Below, piece by piece: positions 1 through 5,161 of a stretch of DNA of 6,009 nt. The position numbers and the translations under genes were made by a program. This stretch comes from Flavobacterium psychrophilum. Lineage in GTDB: Bacteria; Bacteroidota; Bacteroidia; Flavobacteriales; Flavobacteriaceae. The stretch covers positions 1-6,009 of the forward strand of contig DZAU01000096.1 in assembly GCA_022729635.1 (NCBI GenBank), read 5' to 3'. Below the pieces are notes generated by a model, which worked only from the letters and a program-made list of their open reading frames with translations, had not been told where the DNA came from and searched no databases. Each line of letters begins with the position of its first letter. Position 1 is the first letter of the stretch.

Positions 1-672
1 ATGAAACTTAATTTAAAGATTTTAAAAGCAATTATCTGTATTCAGATATTGTTTATTTTTACCAATGTTTCGGCACAAAATCAACCTTTTTGGAATGATG
101 TTCAAGCTTTCAAAAAGCAAGATAGCATTGTAATGCCAGTACATTATAAAACCCTATTTATAGGAAGTTCATCCTTTACGTATTGGAAAACTTTAGAACA
201 AGATTTGCCTGAATATGCGCCATTGAATCGCGCTTTTGGAGGTTCCACTTTATTGGATGTTTTTCGTTATAGAAAAGACATCATTGACAAATATAATCCT
301 GAAAAAGTCATAATTTACTGCGGTGAAAATGATGTTGCTTCCTCTGATACCGTAACGGGAAAAATTGTTTTTGAGAGATTTGTAACGCTTTACAAACACA
401 TTAGAGAAAAATTTCCGAAGATAAAAATATATTTTATTTCACTAAAACCAAGTCCTCTTCGATGGAGTATGCGAGAGAGAATGATGGATGCCAATGCCCG
501 AATTGAGCATTTTTGTAAAAAACAAAAACACACGTATTTCATTAGTATTTGGAATCAAATGCTTGAAAATTCGAAACCTAATCCAGCCATTTTCAAAAAG
601 GATAGTTTACACATGAATTCGAAAGGATATGAAATTTGGATGCGGGAAATCAGGAAAAAAGTAAAAACCTAA
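1..672 (+). CDS. Secreted SGNH/GDSL-family hydrolase (esterase/lipase-like)
   Basis: This 223-residue protein is exported by a signal peptide (about residues 1-25, ending Val-Ser-Ala before Gln26). The SGNH blocks are seen in order. Block I is Gly55-Ser56-Ser57, with Ser57 as the likely nucleophile; the usual Gly-Asp-Ser is changed to Gly-Ser-Ser. Block II is Asn76-Arg-Ala-Phe-Gly-Gly81, with Gly81 as an oxyanion-hole residue. Block III is Gly108-Glu-Asn110-Asp. Block V is Asp201-Ser-Leu-His204, the Asp/His of the triad. The length fits a single-domain SGNH enzyme. Members of the family cleave ester bonds, including acyl and acetyl groups on sugars and lipids, but the substrate cannot be read from the sequence. 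The protein should act in the periplasm or outside the cell. The ATG is the first base of the window, so its promoter and any upstream partner are not visible. The M19 dipeptidase gene follows 119 bases downstream on the same strand; whether the two are co-transcribed is uncertain because of the palindrome between them. Confidence 0.93.
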   Translation: MKLNLKILKAIICIQILFIFTNVSAQNQPFWNDVQAFKKQDSIVMPVHYKTLFIGSSSFTYWKTLEQDLPEYAPLNRAFGGSTLLDVFRYRKDIIDKYNPEKVIIYCGENDVASSDTVTGKIVFERFVTLYKHIREKFPKIKIYFISLKPSPLRWSMRERMMDANARIEHFCKKQKHTYFISIWNQMLENSKPNPAIFKKDSLHMNSKGYEIWMREIRKKVKT

Positions 673-722
673 GTAAAGATTTAAATCATGATTTGAAATT
701 AAAATGTGATATTTCTTCTTCA

Positions 723-755
723 AGACCTATGAGATTTTTAAAACCTCATAGGTCT
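723..755. repeat. Perfect 11-bp inverted repeat in the SGNH-M19 gap
   Basis: The left arm AGACCTATGAG (723-733) is the exact reverse complement of CTCATAGGTCT (745-755). After one A-C mismatch (734/744) the pairing continues with T735-738 against A740-743, so nearly the whole 33 bases fold. No T-run follows directly, so it is not a standard terminator. From memory, palindromes built on CCTATGAGG/CCTCATAGG with an A/T-rich centre recur between genes in Flavobacterium genomes, which suggests a dispersed REP-like element. That recurrence cannot be shown from this window. It could also act as an mRNA-stabilising or attenuating hairpin between the two genes. Confidence 0.75.
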
Positions 756-791
756 GTTCTTAAAAATCAAAAGGATATAAATTTTCATAAA

Positions 792-1958
792 ATGAAAACC
801 ATTAAAAAAATATTAAAAATCGTTGTTGGACTTGTGTTAATTGTGGCATTTATCGGATTTATTTTTGGTCCAAAGTATATCGATCAGTCCAAAAACAAAG
901 TTACTTTAGCGACCGATTTTTCAAAGAATGCGACTTTAGATTCTATACCTTTTATAGCTGATTTGCATTGTGATGCCTTGCTTTGGGATAGGGATTTTTT
1001 AGAAAAACACGATTATGGTCACGTAGATTTGCCACGAATGCAACAGGCAAACATGGCTTTGCAGGTATTTACAATTGTAAGTAAAGTGCCAAAGGGAATC
1101 AACATTGAAAAAAATGATGCCAAAGCCATCGACCAAATTGCCTTGCTCAATTTCTTGCAATTGAATCCAATTTCTACCTGGTTTTCTATCAAAAACAGGG
1201 CTTTGCACCAATGTGAATCTCTTCGTGATTTTGCTGATCAATCTGAAGGTCAATTCAGGATTATCACAAGCAAGAAGGAATTGAATCAATTTATTAAAGA
1301 CAGAAAAATGAATCCTAAACTCAGTTCCGGAATGTTAGGAATTGAAGGAGCTCATTGTTTAGAAAATGATTTAGATAACCTTGATGAATTTTATAAAGCT
1401 GGCGTAAGATACATCGGTTTAGCACATTTTTTTGATAATGAATGGGCAGGTTCTGCTCACGGTATGGTAAAAGGAGGCTTGACACCAAAAGGGATTCAGT
1501 TAATCAAAAAGATGGATAGTTTGCATATAAACATTGACTTGGCACATTCCTCACAGCAAACCATAGATGATGTTTTTAAATATTATAAAGGCTCAGTTTT
1601 AGTCTCGCATACTGGTGTAAAAGGGGTTTGCGATAATCAGCGCAATCTTTCGGACACGCATTTGTTGGAGATTGGTAAACGAAATGGTTTAGTGGGAATT
1701 GGCTTGTGGGAAACCGCCGTTTGTGGGAATGATGCCGTCGCAACAGCAAAATCCATTAAATATGTGGCTGATAAAATCGGCGTTGATAAGGTCGCACTTG
1801 GTTCTGACTGGGATGGAGCTTTAAAAACACATTTTGCCATAACCGGATTACCTCTTTTGGTTGCCGCATTAAAAAAAGAAGGATTTTCTAAAGAAGCTAT
1901 TGATAAAATAATGGGTGGAAATATTCGGGATTATTTTTTAAGAAATTTACCAGATTGA
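792..1958 (+). CDS. Membrane dipeptidase, peptidase family M19 (renal dipeptidase-like)
   Basis: This 388-residue zinc peptidase of the amidohydrolase fold probably hydrolyses dipeptides at the cell envelope. All family landmarks are present. His59-Cys-Asp61 is the HxD metal site. Glu185 in Gly-Ile-Glu-Gly-Ala-His is the bridging ligand. His212 matches the substrate-contacting histidine. His252 (Asp-Leu-Ala-His-Ser-Ser) and His273 (Val-Ser-His-Thr) are the second-metal ligands. Arg284-Asn285 and Gly337-Ser-Asp339-Trp-Asp-Gly complete the active site, with Asp339 catalytic. Residues 1-7 are basic and about 8-26 are hydrophobic, with no lipobox and no clear cleavage site, so an N-terminal membrane anchor facing the periplasm is likely. 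ATG 792 is chosen because it starts directly before this segment. The frame stays open upstream to a TTG at 636 inside the SGNH gene, but that extension reads through the palindrome, adds charged low-complexity sequence and would bury the anchor. The length is normal for the family. The true dipeptide substrate, including D-amino acid forms, is unknown. Confidence 0.95.
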   Translation: MKTIKKILKIVVGLVLIVAFIGFIFGPKYIDQSKNKVTLATDFSKNATLDSIPFIADLHCDALLWDRDFLEKHDYGHVDLPRMQQANMALQVFTIVSKVPKGINIEKNDAKAIDQIALLNFLQLNPISTWFSIKNRALHQCESLRDFADQSEGQFRIITSKKELNQFIKDRKMNPKLSSGMLGIEGAHCLENDLDNLDEFYKAGVRYIGLAHFFDNEWAGSAHGMVKGGLTPKGIQLIKKMDSLHINIDLAHSSQQTIDDVFKYYKGSVLVSHTGVKGVCDNQRNLSDTHLLEIGKRNGLVGIGLWETAVCGNDAVATAKSIKYVADKIGVDKVALGSDWDGALKTHFAITGLPLLVAALKKEGFSKEAIDKIMGGNIRDYFLRNLPD

Positions 1959-2026
1959 AGGAATATTCTAAAATCTGATCACGAATCCTATACAAGATCC
2001 TAATTAGTTTTTTCTTAAAAAAAAAC

Positions 2027-2045
2027 AATCAATTTATTGATTTTT
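2027..2045 (+). terminator. Possible weak terminator after the M19 gene
   Basis: AATCAAT (2027-2033) pairs with ATTGATT (2036-2042), and a T-run (2041-2045) follows, with an A-run on the left side. The geometry resembles a rho-independent terminator that could work in either direction. The stem is almost wholly A-T and the loop is only 2-4 bases, so it would be weak. It lies about 70 bases after the stop codon. No better terminator is visible before the next gene. Confidence 0.3.
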
Positions 2046-2207
2046 AACAGCTTATATCTAAAAAAACATCCGAAACAGTTCTGTTAAATCACCAAAAAGT
2101 GTACGTCTTTGAATAAAAATCGGATACAATCTAAAAATGAGATTTAACCAAATCAAAGAACAGCTCAATTAAAATTTAAAAAAATTAAAAATACGTATTT
2201 CTTCGTA

Positions 2208-2238
2208 TTGATTCACATTCCTACTTACAACACTTTTG
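2208..2238 (+). promoter_or_regulatory. Candidate Bacteroidota-type promoter of the lipoprotein operon
   Basis: TTG at 2208-2210 is followed after 20 bases by CACTTTTG (2231-2238). This matches the flavobacterial -33/-7 consensus TTG-N(about 17-23)-TAnnTTTG with one mismatch (C for T at the first position). The -7 element ends 35 bases before the ATG at 2274, leaving a short plausible leader. The inverted repeat AATACG/CGTATT (2190-2195 and 2204-2209) overlaps the -33 element and might be an operator. Because the consensus is short and the region AT-rich, chance matches are possible. Confidence 0.5.
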
Positions 2239-2273
2239 TTAAGGACTAAATTATTAATTTATAACTTAACATT

Positions 2274-2771
2274 ATGAAAACAAATCTTTTAAAAATTGTA
2301 TTTGCATTTTTAGTAGTTACAATTGTTTCTTGTACTAGTGATGATTCTACTAGCGACACACCTGCTGGAACTGATCAAACTTCATTCAAATTAAATGGGA
2401 CTTTAATTACTCCCGACGCAGCAACGGCAACACATTATACAAACGTTGTTGCGGGAGGAAAATACATAGACGTGTTTGTGACCAAAGGTGGAAAAGAAGT
2501 TTTAGAACTACATTTTCCTGCAGTAGCAGGAACATATCCTGCCCAACAAAATTTCAATATGACAACTTCGTGGCTTACCTATAAAGCAAACGGCGGCGCT
2601 GCTTTTCCCGCTGATTATTTCCACTCCACTTCCGGGGAAATTAAAGTAACAACCTTGGATGTAACAGGAAAAAAAATTAGAGCAACCTTCAATTTTGTTG
2701 GAAATAATGCTACTACAAATTCAACAATTACCGAAGGTGTTTTAGTGGTAAATACAATTACTGTTCAATAA
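2274..2771 (+). CDS. Probable surface-exposed lipoprotein of unknown function
   Basis: This 165-residue protein starts with a lipoprotein signal peptide: Lys-rich start, hydrophobic residues 5-16, and the lipobox Ile-Val-Ser-Cys20. Cys20 would be lipidated. The next residues, Thr-Ser-Asp-Asp-Ser, resemble the acidic lipoprotein export signal (Ser-Asp-Asp type) that sends lipoproteins to the outer surface in Bacteroidota. After a Ser/Thr/Asp-rich linker (21-37), residues 38-165 look like one all-beta domain with alternating hydrophobic strands, a Gly-Thr-Tyr turn at 86-88, and Ser-Gly-Glu-Ile-Lys-Val-Thr (120-126). The layout recalls the uncharacterised DUF6252-type lipoproteins, but that is a tentative match from memory. 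It is the first gene of a compact unit: its TAA stop overlaps the ATG of the next gene by one base, pointing to translational coupling. It has no visible catalytic motif, so a binding or structural role is more likely than an enzymatic one. Confidence 0.85.
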   Translation: MKTNLLKIVFAFLVVTIVSCTSDDSTSDTPAGTDQTSFKLNGTLITPDAATATHYTNVVAGGKYIDVFVTKGGKEVLELHFPAVAGTYPAQQNFNMTTSWLTYKANGGAAFPADYFHSTSGEIKVTTLDVTGKKIRATFNFVGNNATTNSTITEGVLVVNTITVQ

Positions 2772-3139
2772 TGAAACAGCTATTTTTTTTCTCATTTGCC
2801 TTTATTCTGTTCTTTTCCTCATCTGTTTTTTCTCAAAAACTGGTTCTTACCGATGAGGAAATAGTTGCAGAAACAGTGACCAAAGAAATCGATGGTATTT
2901 TTCAATCAAAAGATTTTTTGAAACAAAAAAGCAAAAAATTTGCTGAGGTAAAAGGAACCATTGTCGTTGACATTGGAGTGATACAAAGCGGGAAAGTTTC
3001 CACACTTTTCAAAGTAGATAGTGACATAAATAATCCAAATTTCACCAATTTTCTTTCGGATTATATCATAGATTATAAGTTCAAATTCAAATTGCAGAAA
3101 CAGCAACGATACAAAATTAGATACACAGCAACATTTTAA
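2771..3139 (+). CDS. Small secreted protein with a TonB-C-like tail
   Basis: This 122-residue protein begins with a phenylalanine-rich signal peptide (about 1-21, cleavage after Val-Phe-Ser before Gln22). Residues 25-58 are charged and probably helical. Residues 60-122 read as beta strand (Gly-Thr-Ile-Val-Val-Asp-Ile), turn (Ser-Gly-Lys-Val), strand, a helix around 88-101, then two strands rich in Lys/Phe/Tyr. This order resembles the TonB C-terminal fold found in many short Bacteroidota proteins, but there is no membrane anchor or Pro-rich linker, so it is not a normal energy transducer. The function is not known. The start is fixed by the one-base TAATG overlap with the lipoprotein gene, and the propeller gene follows after 23 bases, so the three are very probably one operon. 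A binding-module or chaperone-like role in the periplasm is only an inference. Confidence 0.82.
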   Translation: MKQLFFFSFAFILFFSSSVFSQKLVLTDEEIVAETVTKEIDGIFQSKDFLKQKSKKFAEVKGTIVVDIGVIQSGKVSTLFKVDSDINNPNFTNFLSDYIIDYKFKFKLQKQQRYKIRYTATF

Positions 3140-3162
3140 TCAATAACTAAAAACGCAAAACA

Positions 3163-4986
3163 ATGAAAAAAGTAGTAACACTAACGTTGACCATTTTTTT
3201 GATGGCGACTATGCCGACTTCGGCACAATTTGGTAAACTTTTAGACAAGGCCAAAAATGCGGTTTCTGGAGGCGGAGCCGGAAAAAAATCAGGAAGTTTT
3301 ACAACAGTATGGGAATCCGAATTCGAAAACAAAGCCTCTAGACTAGCAGTTTGCGGAGGTGATGGCGAGTTAATCATTGGCACCGATGATAATTCGGCTT
3401 CTGTTTTAGATGCTACAGGAAAAGCGGTTTGGAACGGCGATTATAAAAAAATCACCACTAATGGCACTAATAAATCAGAATATCAATACACCCAGTGGAA
3501 AAGCGGTAAAGGAGGCTATCTTTTTCTTTTTGACGAAAGAAAACTAGGAACAGATAGAGTGGCTTGTATCAGTATTGAATCCGGTAAAGAATTGTGGAGT
3601 TCTGAAGCCTATCAAAATTTAATTCCAAAAGGCACAAAAGCAGAGGAAGGAACAGATCAAGGAGAACTGGAAACAGTAAAATATATAGTAGAATTAGATG
3701 CTTTTTTAATCTCTCAAAAAGGGTCAATAATACTTGTAAAAGCAAATACAGGAGAAAAAATTTGGGAAACCAATAGGTTTAAGGGAGGAGTTGGAAAATA
3801 TATTTATAACAAAGAAAAAAATGAAATCATTTTGGCGAATTTCAAACCTACAGCTTTAGGAGCTTTGTTTGCCGGATTCAAAAATCAATTAGTAAGAATT
3901 AATGCTTCGAACGGAGAAATTTTATGGGACGCTACTTTTGTAGGAACTGTAGAAAAAGAATTGGTTACCCGTAGAGCAATTTTAGACATTTGGATTAAAA
4001 ACAATAAAATATTCCTTTATTTAAACGGACTAATGGTTTATGATTACAATAATGGTCAAAAACTTTGGGAAGCCATTTATGAAAATGATATGGATGGCGG
4101 CGGCGGAATGTTCTCTAATTCACAAAACAAAAAATATTACAGAACCATTGCAGAACCAATTTTTACAGACAATGCGGTTTATATCGTGATGTTAGGAACC
4201 AGAGACAGAACTAAATATATCGAAAAACACGATCTGGAATCCGGCAAATTATTATGGGCTACCGAGAAAGTCACAGGGTCTTTTTGCGTTCCGAATATTT
4301 ATAAAACCGGAAATAAAGTGTTGATACAAATAGGAGGAAAAGTACAAGTGCAAGAATACCGTATGGAAACTAGGTCTGATGGAATGGGAGGAACCTATAA
4401 ACAGCGAGTTCCTTATATTTATTGGGATTACAAGGCTCAGAAAAACGGATTGGTGTGTTTAGATGACAGCAGCGGAAAATTAGCCTGGCGTTCCGATAAA
4501 TTTGACAAGCGAATTACGGATTTGATTCTTAATGAAGATAAAACCGTATTTGCAGGCGATGGCGACCAGTTTTATTGCTACGAAATTGCATCCGGAAAAC
4601 AAATATTCGATGTAAAACACGGCGATGCAGGAGTTGGGAAAGCTACCGATGTCATTGATTTTGGAGATAAAGTGGTGGTACTTTCTGAAAAAGGACTTGG
4701 AGCTTACAATAAAAAAGATGGCTCTCGTGCGTATGCAACCGACAAAATAAAAGGAGTTGATTATTTTTATCACATTGGCGATAATTATTTTTTGAGAGAT
4801 CAAAGAAATAGCAAAAACATTATTTACGGAATCGATATGACTAATGGTGAAACCAAAGGTTCAGTTCAATCTAAAGGAAAAGGAGGAAGCCCAAAATATG
4901 GAGACGGAATCGATATTACCACAGACGGCGAATATATTTTTGCTTTCAAAGGCAAAAAAGTAGAAAAAATCAAAGTAAACAATTAA
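3163..4986 (+). CDS. Secreted PQQ-like beta-propeller repeat protein
   Basis: This 607-residue protein has a signal peptide (about 1-21, Thr-Ser-Ala before Gln22) and no lipobox, so it should be soluble in the periplasm or secreted. A short amphipathic stretch (23-34) and a Gly-rich linker (35-41) precede the repeats. The PQQ/quinoprotein motif (Asp/Ser/Asn-Gly-Lys-x-x-Trp after a hydrophobic strand) occurs near residues 84-90, 139-145, 195-201, 249-255, 296-302, 359-365 and 436-442. Degenerate copies near 476-482, 518-524 and 560-566 have Phe, Tyr or Gly in place of Trp. That is about ten motifs, more than a standard eight-bladed ring needs. Loops at 306-326 (Gly-rich) and 394-428 (Tyr-rich) interrupt the pattern. 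No dehydrogenase signature is evident, so a scaffold or ligand-binding propeller is more likely than an enzyme. BamB has a similar fold but is a shorter lipoprotein. It is the last gene of its unit; a strong terminator begins 19 bases after the stop. Confidence 0.92.
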   Translation: MKKVVTLTLTIFLMATMPTSAQFGKLLDKAKNAVSGGGAGKKSGSFTTVWESEFENKASRLAVCGGDGELIIGTDDNSASVLDATGKAVWNGDYKKITTNGTNKSEYQYTQWKSGKGGYLFLFDERKLGTDRVACISIESGKELWSSEAYQNLIPKGTKAEEGTDQGELETVKYIVELDAFLISQKGSIILVKANTGEKIWETNRFKGGVGKYIYNKEKNEIILANFKPTALGALFAGFKNQLVRINASNGEILWDATFVGTVEKELVTRRAILDIWIKNNKIFLYLNGLMVYDYNNGQKLWEAIYENDMDGGGGMFSNSQNKKYYRTIAEPIFTDNAVYIVMLGTRDRTKYIEKHDLESGKLLWATEKVTGSFCVPNIYKTGNKVLIQIGGKVQVQEYRMETRSDGMGGTYKQRVPYIYWDYKAQKNGLVCLDDSSGKLAWRSDKFDKRITDLILNEDKTVFAGDGDQFYCYEIASGKQIFDVKHGDAGVGKATDVIDFGDKVVVLSEKGLGAYNKKDGSRAYATDKIKGVDYFYHIGDNYFLRDQRNSKNIIYGIDMTNGETKGSVQSKGKGGSPKYGDGIDITTDGEYIFAFKGKKVEKIKVNN

Positions 4987-5005
4987 GCGTTTTTAGTTGT
5001 GAACG

Positions 5006-5041
5006 AAAAGGGTTGTGGAAATTTTTCTGCAACCTTTTTCT
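5006..5041 (+). terminator. Strong rho-independent terminator after the propeller gene
   Basis: Bases 5006-5021 pair with 5024-5039 along their whole length: A5006-A5009 with the T-run 5036-5039, G5011-G5012 with C5033-C5034, GTTG with CAAC (5030-5033), and G5018 with C5027. There are three G-T wobbles and no mismatch. The tip is a small T-rich loop and the 3' side ends in five T residues. It lies about 20 bases after the stop codon at 4984-4986 and should end the three-gene transcript. The flanking A-run means it may also work in the reverse direction. Confidence 0.9.
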
Positions 5042-5048
5042 AAATTTT

Positions 5049-5136
5049 GGCGTTCCCACAAGGGTCGGGCTTTCCGTTACAATCTTTTTTTCGGAAAAAA
5101 CCTCAAAAAAGGATTTTCACTGCAATCCCTAACGCT
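5049..5136. repeat. Foldable intergenic element, likely a dispersed flavobacterial repeat
   Basis: The outer arms GCGTT (5050-5054) and AACGC (5131-5135) are complementary, extended by a G-T pair (5049/5136). Inside lie CCC-ACAA-GGG (5055-5064), CGG-GCTTT-CCG (5066-5076, an alternative small hairpin) and an 11-bp stem pairing 5081-5091 with 5105-5115 around a 13-base loop. The whole can be drawn as a closed multi-branch structure. The conserved-looking parts (GGTCGGGCTTTCCG, then CAATCCCTAACGC) match, from memory, an intergenic repeat common in Flavobacterium with a variable stem in the middle. There is only one copy here, so the repeat nature is recalled, not shown. A reading frame across it (5047-5241) is most likely a spurious product. 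Confidence 0.6.
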
Positions 5137-5161
5137 AGCAATAGTGTAAATACAGTCTATT

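Larger units (their letters stand above)
1959..2273. other. 315-base intergenic region, M19 to lipoprotein
   Basis: This very AT-rich gap shows no convincing coding sequence on either strand. It contains a T-run/A-run pair (2008-2013 and 2017-2025), a weak AT-only hairpin (2027-2042), a small palindrome AACAG-TT-CTGTT (2074-2085) and a candidate promoter (2208-2238) with a 6-bp inverted repeat (2190-2209) next to it. The stretch 2090-2185 shows nothing recognisable. A small RNA or regulator site cannot be excluded from sequence alone. Confidence 0.6.

Noticed and set aside
999..1289. A 96-codon minus-strand frame inside the M19 gene
   Set aside because: It lies wholly opposite a well-conserved enzyme and has no recognisable domain or start context.
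1637..1840. A 67-codon minus-strand frame opposite the M19 active-site region
   Set aside because: The + strand here encodes conserved catalytic residues; the opposite frame is a by-product.
2906..3106. A 66-codon minus-strand frame opposite the TonB-C-like gene
   Set aside because: The + frame has a signal peptide and a coupled start; the opposite frame has neither a family match nor a promoter.
3147..3383. A 78-codon minus-strand frame opposite the start of the propeller gene
   Set aside because: It mirrors the signal peptide and Gly-rich linker of the propeller; the Pro-rich content comes from the complement of Gly codons.
4480..4803. A 107-codon minus-strand frame opposite the propeller C-terminus
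   Set aside because: It is opposite continuous propeller repeats and shows no domain of its own.
3163..4986. Assignment of the propeller as BamB or as a PQQ-dependent dehydrogenase
   Set aside because: It lacks a lipobox and is longer than BamB, and no dehydrogenase active-site signature is visible.
5013..5049. A possible promoter for the last gene (AAATTTTG at 5042-5049 with TTG at 5013-5015)
   Set aside because: The spacer would be 26 bases, the -7 element has a mismatch, and the -33 element lies inside the terminator stem.
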